A stretch of 64,000 nucleotides of DNA from CBDAPU01 sp965198875 (GTDB lineage Bacteria > Pseudomonadota > Gammaproteobacteria > Eutrophobiales > Eutrophobiaceae): assembly GCA_965198875.1 (NCBI GenBank), contig CBDAPU010000001.1, forward strand, positions 1,922,001-1,986,000, given 5' to 3'. This document shows, piece after piece, positions 50,791-59,182 of the stretch. Positions within the stretch are counted from its first letter, which is position 1, and the number at the start of each line of letters is the position of its first letter. Made by a program: the position numbers and the translations under genes. The notes beneath the pieces are model-generated. The model made no database searches. It worked only from the letters and a program-made list of their open reading frames with translations, and was not told the origin of the DNA.

Positions 50791-50823
50791 GAAAAGTGAT
50801 TATCTCCAGGAGGATTAAACGTC

Positions 50824-50829
50824 TATAAT
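50824..50829 (+). promoter_or_regulatory. -10 box candidate for moaD-moaE-pqqB
   Basis: A consensus TATAAT lies 40 bases before the moaD start, in the divergent moaC/moaD gap. No good -35 is seen at the right spacing. Confidence 0.4.
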
Positions 50830-50868
50830 ACGCCATTGCTGATCAGGTTACAGGAAGGGTGATGCGCC

Positions 50869-51102
50869 ATGTCGATTAAAGTGAAGTTTTTTGCCCGCAT
50901 GCGGGAAGAATTAGGGCGTGCCGAGGATGAAATGCCATACCGGGCTGGTCTTAAAGTATCCGATGTCTGGCAGGAAATGTCGGCCGGACGGGCAATGCCG
51001 GATGCGTTGCTTGTGGCCATCAATATGGAGCATCGAAGGGGTGATCCGGCGTTAAGTGATGGTGATGAAGTCGCCTTTTTCCCCCCTGTCACAGGTGGGT
51101 GA
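50869..51102 (+). CDS. moaD: Molybdopterin synthase small subunit MoaD
   Basis: 77 residues. The beta-grasp start is MSIKVKFFARMREELG, and the required C-terminal Gly-Gly is in VAFFPPVTGG. The terminal glycine is adenylated and thiocarboxylated to donate sulfur to cPMP. It is followed almost immediately by moaE. It is a second carrier beside the AOR-operon paralogue at 39189. Confidence 0.92.
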   Translation: MSIKVKFFARMREELGRAEDEMPYRAGLKVSDVWQEMSAGRAMPDALLVAINMEHRRGDPALSDGDEVAFFPPVTGG

Positions 51103-51107
51103 AGAGT

Positions 51108-51551
51108 ATGCACATTGAATTAAGGGCGGAGGCGTTTGATGGCCTAGCCGAGGTAAAGCGATACCAGGCCTCGCTCAATATCCCCGGCAAGTTTGGCGCC
51201 ACCGGCATATTCATCGGCGCCATGCGGGATTTTAATGATGATGCGAAGGTACGGCAGATGACCCTGGAGCACTATCCCGGCATGACCGAGAAACACCTGA
51301 AAGAGATCGCCGGGCAGGCAATGAAGCGATGGTCAGTTCTCGATGTGTTGGTGTTGCATCGTATTGGCCACATTGAGATAAGTGATGATATCGTCTTGAT
51401 CGCAGTGTGGTCCGCTCACCGTGGTGACGCCCTGGACGCCACAGGGTTTATCATCGAAGACTTAAAACACAAAGCGCCATTCTGGAAGAAAGAGACAGGG
51501 GCCGCTGGTGAGCGCTGGGTTGAAAAAAACACATCGGGTTATGCAAACTGA
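51108..51551 (+). CDS. moaE: Molybdopterin synthase catalytic subunit MoaE
   Basis: About 147 residues from the ATG at 51108; a GTG at 51099 overlapping the moaD stop is also possible. MoaE blocks: KFGATGIFIGAMRDFNDD, LTLEHYPGM-like MTLEHYPGMTEKHL, VLHRIGHIEISDDIVLIAVWSAHRGDA, and the catalytic KAPFWKKE lysines. It transfers sulfur from MoaD to cPMP to form molybdopterin. Confidence 0.93.
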   Translation: MHIELRAEAFDGLAEVKRYQASLNIPGKFGATGIFIGAMRDFNDDAKVRQMTLEHYPGMTEKHLKEIAGQAMKRWSVLDVLVLHRIGHIEISDDIVLIAVWSAHRGDALDATGFIIEDLKHKAPFWKKETGAAGERWVEKNTSGYAN

Positions 51552-51580
51552 TCTGAGGCTAATCGAGAGGAGAGAGCATC

Positions 51581-52510
51581 ATGCACATCAGGGTATTGGG
51601 GGCGGCGGCAGGCGGGGGTTATCCCCAGTGGAACTGTAATCACCCTAACAGCCGGCGTGCACGGCAAGGGGATCCGGCGGCGCCACAACGCACGCAATCA
51701 TCTATTGCCGTAAGCCCTGATGGTGAGGACTGGTTTTTGTTCAATGCATCACCGGATCTACGCCAGCAGATCAATGACAACGCTATCTTGCATCCTCGAG
51801 CAGGCATGAGACACAGCCCCATCATGGGGGCGGTGTTGACTAATGCGGATGTTGATCATGTCGCCGGATTGTTGAATCTACGTGAATCACAGCCGCTACG
51901 GATTTACGCCACGCAAAGAGTATTGGACGTGCTTGAGGCCAATTCTATTTTCAATGTGCTAAACCCGAGGTTCGTCAGCCGTGAGTCCATGGTGCTGGAT
52001 CAGCCTCTGGCGTTGATGAGGCCGGATAATAGCAGCATGGCTATTCACATCACGCCCTTTGCCGTCCCCGGTAAAGTGGCGCTTTGGCTTGAGGATGAGA
52101 GCAAAGGGGATGATTTCGGCTCTGTTGATGAAGATACCATCGCCTTGTATGTAGAAGATAAAAATACTGATCAGTCTTTCTATTATATGCCGGCATGTGC
52201 GGCCATGACCGATGAACTTGCCGAGAGAATAACAGGGGCCGAGCTGGTTTTTTTTGATGGCACACTGTGGGTGGATGATGAAATGATCCGAGAAGGTGTC
52301 GGCGTTAAAACCGGAAAGCGCATGGGGCACATGAGCGTATCAGGTGAAGATGGTACGCTCGCCGCTCTCAAGGGGCTGGCTATTAAAAGAAAAGTATTTA
52401 TCCACATCAACACGACCAATCCCATTCTTTTTGAAAACAGTGAGGAGCGAAAAGACGTTGAAGCGGCGGGGTGGGAGGTGTCCTGGGACGGGATGGCGAT
52501 TGAGTTATGA
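51581..52510 (+). CDS. pqqB: PQQ biosynthesis protein PqqB
   Basis: 309 residues, a metallo-beta-lactamase-fold hydroxylase acting on the PQQ precursor tyrosine. The signature start is HIRVLGAAAGGGYPQWNC, then FLFNASPDLRQQI, TNADVDHVAGLLNLRE, and the C-terminal FIHINTTNPIL. Asn and Asp replace His in the usual HxHxDH motif, as is normal for PqqB. It is not with pqqCDE but 29 bases behind moaE, so it appears co-transcribed with molybdopterin synthase. Confidence 0.93.
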   Translation: MHIRVLGAAAGGGYPQWNCNHPNSRRARQGDPAAPQRTQSSIAVSPDGEDWFLFNASPDLRQQINDNAILHPRAGMRHSPIMGAVLTNADVDHVAGLLNLRESQPLRIYATQRVLDVLEANSIFNVLNPRFVSRESMVLDQPLALMRPDNSSMAIHITPFAVPGKVALWLEDESKGDDFGSVDEDTIALYVEDKNTDQSFYYMPACAAMTDELAERITGAELVFFDGTLWVDDEMIREGVGVKTGKRMGHMSVSGEDGTLAALKGLAIKRKVFIHINTTNPILFENSEERKDVEAAGWEVSWDGMAIEL

Positions 52511-52619
52511 TCGGGAGCCTTCTATGAGATGAAGATCGCATCTCGCCATTAGCATGATGTGCGCCACACCGTCCTCAGTCACGAATTGATGTTAAGGAAC
52601 CCTGTTCCCGTTTTTCACT

Positions 52620-54434
52620 TCACATCAAGCCGAAAAACGGTTGCACGTCAACAACAGAGCCCGGTTCAACGCCCTCGCAGTCCATGGATAGAATAATAAA
52701 ACAATTCGCCTGTGACATGGAGCTTAATATACCCGATCCCTGCGCCCCGGTTTTCACCACTTTCAGATCGCCGGCGTCATCTTTTTGTAAAACACCCCTT
52801 TGATATTCCACCCGCCCCGGGCGTTTTTTCAACCTGGAGTCACAGCGCACTTTCAGGGTGAACATGTCGGCGTCATCTTCCCCGGACATCTTCCTCAATG
52901 CCGGTTGCACGAACTCATAAAAGGTGACCATGACCGACACGGGATTACCGGGTAGGCCAAAGAAAACCGTGTCATTGACATGCCCAAAGGCGAGGGGTCG
53001 ACCCGGTTTGATGGCCACTTTCCAGAAATCTACCTGGCCGAGCCGGGCCAGAATGTCTTTAATGTAATCCGCCTCACCCACCGACACCCCGCCGGATGTG
53101 ATCAGCACATCGGCATTATCCGTTGCGTTTTCAAATGCCGCTTCCAGCGCCTGCCGATCATCTTTGATAACGCCCATATCGATAATCTGGGCGCCCATCT
53201 TGCTTAACATCCCATGCAGTGTGTAACGGTTGCTGTCGTAGATATTGCCATCGGTTACTACTTCACCGATTGAGCGTAATTCATCGCCGGTGGAGAAGAA
53301 GGCGACACGAAGCTGACGCATGACATTGACCTCGCCGACGCCGAGTGAAGCGATGAGCCCGATATCCGCAGGATTAAGGCGTCGGCCTCTCGCAAGGATC
53401 CGATCACCGATAGCCAGATCCTCACCCGCCTGGCGGACGTTATCGCCTTTTTGAGTCCCGTTATCGATGCTGATCCCATCATCCATGACCTCAACATCTT
53501 CCTGAATGATCACCGTATCGGTCCCCGTCGGCATGATCCCGCCGGTCATGATGCGAATACAACTGCCCGGGGGCAATTCACCTTTGTACGGGTTTCCCGC
53601 CCAGGATGTGCCTGCGATTTTCAGCGTTGCAACCCCCTTAGCGGGTATGTCTTCACTTCTCACGGCATAGCCGTCCATGGCCGAGTTTGTCCCGGCAGGC
53701 ACATTGATCTGTGAGTGCATATCTTCCGCCAGGATCCGATTAAGCGCACTGCGGATAGCGATTTTTTCAGTTCCTTTTACCGCTGCGACAGCGGATCTGA
53801 TTTTTTCAAGGGCAAGGGCCGCTGACAGTGACGCTGGATCGAAGTCATCCCTGCAACTGATGTCTTTTTTTATTGTGCTCATAGCGGTTCTGGCAGTTTG
53901 CTCATTGAGTGCATAACGGTCAATGATAAATCGGGCGATCTGCTCTGCGTTATTCAGATCCAGTACGGGTAAGGTGTTGCTGATTGAGAGCGCTGAGTCT
54001 GTGGCGATGGCGATGATGCTCTCATCATGGGGATATAATAAATCATGACCCAGGTCTGGGCGGTGCAACTCAATTTTCGGCATGGCCTCCGGCTTAAATC
54101 CCTCGACTAAAATCAGATCCAGATTGTCCAGATCAAGGCGCCTGATGTGATCCTCCAGTGCTCGCTCGTCCTCTCGGGGATTCTCCACCAGCAACGCCCA
54201 ACGTTTTTTTGAGCCAATTAAGACCTGGCTTGCCCCGGCTTTTCGTAACTCGAAGCTGTCTTTGCCGGGGTGATCAATCTCAAAGGTGTGGTGTGCATGT
54301 TTTACGATACCGACTCGAAGGTGTTTGGATATAAAAATCCCGAGCAGACGGGTTAGCAAGGTGGTTTTGCCGGTGCCGCTGTATGCGGCGAAGCCAACCA
54401 GTGGCACGGCAATGCGCCCGACTAGATCAGGCAT
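52620..54434 (-). CDS. MobB-MoeA fusion protein
   Basis: About 604 residues from the ATG at 54434, which overlaps the mobA stop by eight bases; the frame extends to 54464. Residues 1-165 are MobB: P-loop GFAAYSGTGKTTLL, then VKHAHHTFEIDHPGKDS and LILVEGFK. After a linker, MoeA fills the rest: GTNSAMDGYAVR, RIMTGGIMPTGTDTVI, SGGVSVGEADYIKDIL, and FGLPGNPVSV. MoeA inserts molybdate or tungstate into adenylated molybdopterin, while MobB assists the guanine-dinucleotide step. The fusion is found in some bacteria but is not the common arrangement. Confidence 0.9.
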   Translation of the reverse strand: MPDLVGRIAVPLVGFAAYSGTGKTTLLTRLLGIFISKHLRVGIVKHAHHTFEIDHPGKDSFELRKAGASQVLIGSKKRWALLVENPREDERALEDHIRRLDLDNLDLILVEGFKPEAMPKIELHRPDLGHDLLYPHDESIIAIATDSALSISNTLPVLDLNNAEQIARFIIDRYALNEQTARTAMSTIKKDISCRDDFDPASLSAALALEKIRSAVAAVKGTEKIAIRSALNRILAEDMHSQINVPAGTNSAMDGYAVRSEDIPAKGVATLKIAGTSWAGNPYKGELPPGSCIRIMTGGIMPTGTDTVIIQEDVEVMDDGISIDNGTQKGDNVRQAGEDLAIGDRILARGRRLNPADIGLIASLGVGEVNVMRQLRVAFFSTGDELRSIGEVVTDGNIYDSNRYTLHGMLSKMGAQIIDMGVIKDDRQALEAAFENATDNADVLITSGGVSVGEADYIKDILARLGQVDFWKVAIKPGRPLAFGHVNDTVFFGLPGNPVSVMVTFYEFVQPALRKMSGEDDADMFTLKVRCDSRLKKRPGRVEYQRGVLQKDDAGDLKVVKTGAQGSGILSSMSQANCFIILSMDCEGVEPGSVVDVQPFFGLM

Positions 54435-55020
54435 GTAAATGCGCCTCCATCTGTGCCAGCTCATGGGGGTGATTGATGTTGCTGAAGGCCAGCGGCTTAT
54501 CGGAGAAATCCGTTACCGCCAGTTTGTGTTGGGCAAACCACCGATCTATTTTCCTTTGCCCGTCATCCAGGAAATGCCGCATTGAATCAAGCAGATCGGT
54601 CTTCATTAAGGCAAATACCGGTTGCATGCGCTCGCCACTGTGGGCGACACTGATCTGCGCCTTCTGTATCTTTAGCCCATCCAACAACCTGGATACCAGC
54701 TCTTCGGGAATAAAAGGGGAGTCGCAAGGCGCCGATACCATGTACTCCGTTTCCACCTCCTGCATAGAGCTCATCATGCCCGCCAAGGGCCCCTGGTAGT
54801 CATGCAGCTTGTCGGCGACAACCGGATACCCATAGGATCCGTAGCGGGTTTGATGACGATTTGCATTGATGATGATGGCATTGACCTGTGGCGCCAGTCT
54901 CTCCAGGACATATTCAATCAGGGGCTTTCCCGAAAGCCTCAGCAGGCCCTTATCTCCACCGCCCATGCGCCTGGCCTGCCCGCCAGCGAGGATAACGCCT
55001 GTTATCTCGGCATTGTTCAT
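54427..55020 (-). CDS. mobA: Molybdenum cofactor guanylyltransferase MobA
   Basis: 197 residues. The nucleotide-binding start is ITGVILAGGQARRMGGGDKGLL. YQGPLAGMMSSMQ and VSAPCDSPFIPEELV are the other nucleotidyltransferase landmarks. It attaches GMP to Mo- or W-molybdopterin, giving the bis-MGD cofactor used by DMSO-reductase-family enzymes. AOR itself uses an unmodified bis-pyranopterin, so MobA implies at least one further Mo/W enzyme in the genome. Confidence 0.92.
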   Translation of the reverse strand: MNNAEITGVILAGGQARRMGGGDKGLLRLSGKPLIEYVLERLAPQVNAIIINANRHQTRYGSYGYPVVADKLHDYQGPLAGMMSSMQEVETEYMVSAPCDSPFIPEELVSRLLDGLKIQKAQISVAHSGERMQPVFALMKTDLLDSMRHFLDDGQRKIDRWFAQHKLAVTDFSDKPLAFSNINHPHELAQMEAHLHA

Positions 55021-55042
55021 TGAGGTGATCGCAAGTGTGGTA

Positions 55043-55918
55043 TCAACGCATTGATTCAGAGACGGGTTTCACATTGGCGAGGTGTTTTTTTCGCTTTAAC
55101 GGGGCGTCGAACTCAATATTCTCAGCGCCGTTATAAACCAGAAAATGTTGACCGTTGGCCCTGGAGAACAACGTCACGCCAAAATCCCTGGCCAGCTTGA
55201 GACCCATCTGGGTGATACCGGAGCGGGAGAGCAGGGTGGTAATGCCCATCTGCGCCACTTTCATGACCATCTCGGAGGTGAGCCTGCCGGTGGTATAAAA
55301 TAACTTGTCATGGCCGGGGATCGCTTCAAGCCACATCTTGCCGGCAATGGCGTCTACCGCATTATGTCTGCCGACATCTTCGATGAAGATGATCGCCTCG
55401 GTATCGGAGCACAGGGCGCAACCATGGACGGCCCCCGCACTTTTATACACATCATTATGCCGACTCAGGTTTTTAAGTAGCGTATAGATGTGCGATTGTT
55501 TTACCCGTACAGGCTGTAGCCGGATCTCATTTAACCTCTCCATGATGTTGCCGTAAACGGTGCCCTGGCCGCAGCCGGTGGTGACGATGCGTGGCCCCAA
55601 TCGCACCTGCCAGTCTTTCCTCTCAGAGTATGTACTAACAGCGGCGGCATGGGTCTCCCAGTCCACCTGAACGGATTTTATCTCACTGACGTGATCAATA
55701 ATGCCCTGGTTTTTAAGGTAGCCCAGCGTCAGTATTTCCGGGGTCTTCCCCAGGGTCATCAGGGTGACGATTTCATAGCTATCAACATAAATGGTCAACG
55801 GGCGCTCATCGGCAATCAACATCTCGCGCACGTTTTGATACTCATCAACGGCTTCAACGGCAATGGTGGGTTCAACCCCGGCGTCAGTCAGCGCCGGCCT
55901 ACAGGGCAAGGAGGACAT
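55043..55918 (-). CDS. fdhD: Formate dehydrogenase accessory sulfurtransferase FdhD
   Basis: About 291 residues from the ATG at 55918; an in-frame ATG at 55936 overlaps moaA. FdhD blocks: DERPLTIYVDSYEIVTLMTLGKTPEILTLGYL, GAVHGCALC, EDVGRHNAVDAIAGKMW, and FYTTGRLTSEMVMK. The sulfur-transfer loop reads GCGQG, so Cys116 is kept but the second Cys of the CxxC seen in E. coli is Gly. FdhD sulfurates the bis-MGD cofactor of formate dehydrogenases. No such enzyme is in the window. It lies directly behind moaA. Confidence 0.9.
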   Translation of the reverse strand: MSSLPCRPALTDAGVEPTIAVEAVDEYQNVREMLIADERPLTIYVDSYEIVTLMTLGKTPEILTLGYLKNQGIIDHVSEIKSVQVDWETHAAAVSTYSERKDWQVRLGPRIVTTGCGQGTVYGNIMERLNEIRLQPVRVKQSHIYTLLKNLSRHNDVYKSAGAVHGCALCSDTEAIIFIEDVGRHNAVDAIAGKMWLEAIPGHDKLFYTTGRLTSEMVMKVAQMGITTLLSRSGITQMGLKLARDFGVTLFSRANGQHFLVYNGAENIEFDAPLKRKKHLANVKPVSESMR

Positions 55919-55919
55919 A

Positions 55920-56927
55920 TTAGCCCCCGGTGACATTCATATGGCGGAAAATAACCGGCTTGGCTTGGAGATCAAACTCATGTCCCTTCGGCTTTATTGA
56001 CATGGCCTCACAGATCGCCTGCTTGAGTTTTTCCTTATCCCCCGGATAAGCCCTGATCACATGGCGCAGATCGACAGAGTGTTCCTGCCCCAGACACAAC
56101 AACAACCTGCCCTCACAGGTCAATCTGACGCGGTTGCAATCAGCGCAGAAGTTATGGCTGTGGGGTGAAATAAAGCCGACCCTGGCGCCAGTTTCTGCGA
56201 TGTTAAAATAACGTGAGGGGCCGCCAGTTTTCTCCGTGCTGGGGATCAGGGTAAATTGCTTGTTCAAATCGGCCTTTATCGCATCACTGGAGTAGTAGGC
56301 CTCCGCCCGATCATGCTCGCCGATGATCCCAAGGGGCATCTCCTCAATGAAACTGATGTCCATATCACGCTCGCCGGCAAAAGTGACCAAATCAATGATC
56401 TCATCATCATTGCGGTTTTTCAGGATGACGGCGTTGATCTTGAGTCTATGAAAACCGCTGTTCAATGCGGCGTCAATACCGGCCAGCACCTTGCCCAGAT
56501 CACCGACCCGGGTTAGCCGTCTAAACTTCTGCGGATCCAGTGAATCCAGGCTGATGTTGATGCGTTTGACGCCGGCGTCTTTAAGCGCAGGGGCTAACCG
56601 GGGTAACTGTGAACCGTTGGTGGTCAGTACCAGCTCATCGAGCCCATCCAGTCTCCCCAGATCATGAAACAGCTTGATGATGTTGCGTCTGATCAAGGGC
56701 TCGCCGCCAGTGATGCGGATCTTGGAGACGCCCAGCTCGGTAAATGCCTCGGCGATGGTGGACAACTCCTCCAGTGAGAGGAGTTTTGCGCGGCGGACAA
56801 ATTGCATCTCTTCATCCATGCAATACACACAGCGAAAATCACAGCGGTCGGTCACAGACATACGCAGGTAGTTCACCGTGCGATCAAAATTATCCACTAA
56901 CCGTGTTGTTTGAGTGACTGATTGCAT
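55920..56927 (-). CDS. moaA: GTP 3',8-cyclase MoaA
   Basis: About 335 residues from the ATG at 56927, which gives the standard MoaA length; the frame is open to 56987. The SAM cluster motif is CDFRCVYC and the C-terminal substrate cluster CADCNRVRLTCEGRLLLC. ITGGEPLIR is also present, and the protein ends in the conserved Gly-Gly. It catalyses the first step of pyranopterin synthesis from GTP. It heads the leftward moaA-fdhD-mobA-mobB/moeA operon. Confidence 0.93.
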   Translation of the reverse strand: MQSVTQTTRLVDNFDRTVNYLRMSVTDRCDFRCVYCMDEEMQFVRRAKLLSLEELSTIAEAFTELGVSKIRITGGEPLIRRNIIKLFHDLGRLDGLDELVLTTNGSQLPRLAPALKDAGVKRINISLDSLDPQKFRRLTRVGDLGKVLAGIDAALNSGFHRLKINAVILKNRNDDEIIDLVTFAGERDMDISFIEEMPLGIIGEHDRAEAYYSSDAIKADLNKQFTLIPSTEKTGGPSRYFNIAETGARVGFISPHSHNFCADCNRVRLTCEGRLLLCLGQEHSVDLRHVIRAYPGDKEKLKQAICEAMSIKPKGHEFDLQAKPVIFRHMNVTGG

Positions 56928-57084
56928 GTCTTTATCATGTCGTTTTACGGCTGATTTCATCAGCAGGTAATCACCCTGCCCAATCATTCTACGTGGTGAT
57001 GAATACCAGGGTCAAAATGCCGGGTAGCCAAATTGGTTATCTTGAGTTAAAACATCAACAAAAGCATCAACCATTACCGGGACA

Positions 57085-57098
57085 ATAGAATGTTCTAT
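57085..57098. promoter_or_regulatory. Short inverted repeat between moaA and the OFA transporter gene
   Basis: ATAGAA-TG-TTCTAT is a perfect 6-2-6 repeat about 140 bases upstream of the transporter start. It may be an operator. Nothing else was recognised in this gap of about 300 bases. Confidence 0.2.
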
Positions 57099-57235
57099 AT
57101 ATCAATGACAGTATAGCCCTGCCTTGACTCAAAGTTAAGCATAAGACATATTCACCCACATTTAAGATGGGGGTAGCGAGCGGGTGGCCGCCATGGGAAC
57201 CTGTCTCGTAGAGAAGATCAGTGCAAGGGGGAGAT

Positions 57236-58942
57236 ATGTCTGGCATCTTGTCGAAACAACGTATCATTGCCAAACCGGGGTTTAACCGCTGGTTGATCGT
57301 GCCTGCGGCTTTGGGGATCCATCTCTGCATTGGTTCGGTCTATGCCTGGAGTATCTTTAACCCGGCCTTAATCAAACATATCGGTATCGTCACCAGTGCG
57401 GCCGATGACTGGACGCTGAGGAGCGTTGTGTGGATATTTACCGTTTCCATCGTTTGTTTGGGTCTGGCGGCGGCTATCGGTGGCAGGTGGCTGGAGAGGG
57501 TGGGCCCGCGCAAGGTCGGTGTGGTCTCCGCCTGCTGTTGGGGCGGTGGGTTTATTATCGGTGGTTTAGGGATCATCACCCATCAGCTATGGTTGCTGTA
57601 TTTAGGTTACGGTGTGATCGGTGGATGTGGTTTGGGCCTGGGTTATGTCTCACCTGTGGGCACGTTAATTCGCTGGTTTCCCGACAGACGCGGCATGGCC
57701 ACCGGCATGGCCATCATGGGCTTTGGCGGCGGGGCCATGATCGGTGCGCCCATGAAAGAGTTTTTTATTAAGCTCTACTACCAGGCCCCCGACTATCTCG
57801 GTGCGGTTGGGGATGTTGAGTTAGTCACACAAGCAGGCAGACGTTTCCTCGAGATGGGGGATGAGTTAAAAGAAGTGGTGGTGGTGAGCGCCAATGAGAT
57901 AGCCAACATGGTGTCGCCCGGCCCGGAAGGGGTGTATCTGGTTGGTAGCGGCTCTGTGGGGGTGGCGCAGACCTTCTTTAGCATGGGGGTGATTTATTTC
58001 CTGATCATGGTGATGGCCGCGTTCTCCTATCGGCTTCCGCCCGATGGCTGGCGACCTGAGGGCTGGACGCCACCGGATCCCGCCCACGCACAAAAGAAGA
58101 TGATGACCCAACATCATGTAGACATCGATCAGGCGTTAAAAACCCGGCAGTTTTATCAACTGTGGATCGTGCTTTGTTTTAATGTCACCGCCGGTATCGG
58201 GGTATTGGGTGTGGCGAAAACCATGATGACGGAGATCTTCGGTACCACACTGCCCGATATGGTAGACGGTGCGTTTGCGGCGACCTATGTGGTGATGATC
58301 AGCGTGTTCAACATGATCGGTCGTTTCATCTGGGCGAGCACGTCGGATTATATCGGTCGGCGCAATACCTACTGGATTTTCTTTGCTTTGGGTATCGTGC
58401 TCTACTGCTCGATACCCTATACGGCACAGCAGGTGAGTGTGAATCCGGCGGTGCTATGGCTGGTCTATTTTTATGCGGCGACGATGATCATTTTCACCAT
58501 GTACGGTGGCGGCTTCGCCACCATACCTGCCTATCTGGCGGATATTTTCGGCACAAAATATGTCGGGGGTATTCATGGCCGCCTGCTAACGGCATGGAGT
58601 ACGGCAGGGGTCTTGGGGCCACTGGCCATTACGTCCCTCAGGGAGAATGCGGTTAATCAGGCCATCAACGATCTGGTGAGAAAAATCGAGCCCGCCACTT
58701 TTCAGGCGACCTTCGGCGCCGGTGTAGAGCAACTATCAGCGCTGGTGCAGGCAAAGACGGTGACCATTGCAAAACTCATGGACATTGCCCCTGTCGGCAC
58801 CATTGATCCCACTCCAAACCTGTATAACACCACCATGTATCTGATGGCCTTGCTACTGGCGATAGCCCTGATCAGCAATGCGTTCATGGGGCCGGTGGAT
58901 GCAAAACATCATATGACGGCGGAGGAATTGAAGAACACTTAA
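57236..58942 (+). CDS. MFS transporter, oxalate/formate antiporter (OFA) family
   Basis: About 568 residues from the ATG at 57236, which follows a GGGGGAG ribosome site. Twelve hydrophobic segments are visible. OFA landmarks are IHLCIGSVYAWSIFNPAL near the start, GLGYVSPVGTLIRWFPDRRGMATG, and GRFIWASTSDYIGRRNTY in the second half. A soluble insertion (about residues 200-235) precedes helix 7. OFA members exchange oxalate, formate or other small carboxylates, and close relatives with unknown substrates are common. A C1-acid substrate would fit the neighbourhood but is not shown. Confidence 0.82.
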   Translation: MSGILSKQRIIAKPGFNRWLIVPAALGIHLCIGSVYAWSIFNPALIKHIGIVTSAADDWTLRSVVWIFTVSIVCLGLAAAIGGRWLERVGPRKVGVVSACCWGGGFIIGGLGIITHQLWLLYLGYGVIGGCGLGLGYVSPVGTLIRWFPDRRGMATGMAIMGFGGGAMIGAPMKEFFIKLYYQAPDYLGAVGDVELVTQAGRRFLEMGDELKEVVVVSANEIANMVSPGPEGVYLVGSGSVGVAQTFFSMGVIYFLIMVMAAFSYRLPPDGWRPEGWTPPDPAHAQKKMMTQHHVDIDQALKTRQFYQLWIVLCFNVTAGIGVLGVAKTMMTEIFGTTLPDMVDGAFAATYVVMISVFNMIGRFIWASTSDYIGRRNTYWIFFALGIVLYCSIPYTAQQVSVNPAVLWLVYFYAATMIIFTMYGGGFATIPAYLADIFGTKYVGGIHGRLLTAWSTAGVLGPLAITSLRENAVNQAINDLVRKIEPATFQATFGAGVEQLSALVQAKTVTIAKLMDIAPVGTIDPTPNLYNTTMYLMALLLAIALISNAFMGPVDAKHHMTAEELKNT

Positions 58943-59182
58943 CAGATCGGCGATCAGACGGATATGATAAGAGGCTTGGTGATCACCGGTCGTAATAAGA
59001 GAAGAAAGCCGTTAAATCCATATGAGGTCGCCCAAAGACACCTCGCCCAACACCATGTGGGCGATGGCAGGCAAACATCTGTGCGCCCTTTCCTTGCTCG
59101 TTTTTGCGATACTGAACGGCACGGCAATAAGGCAAGCCGGTCACGATTACATTCACACTGCATTGAAGGCCCGGCCCATTTG

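Noticed and set aside
57236..58942. Calling the transporter OxlT (oxalate:formate antiporter)
   Set aside because: Only family-level similarity is visible; no oxalate decarboxylation genes (frc, oxc) are nearby.
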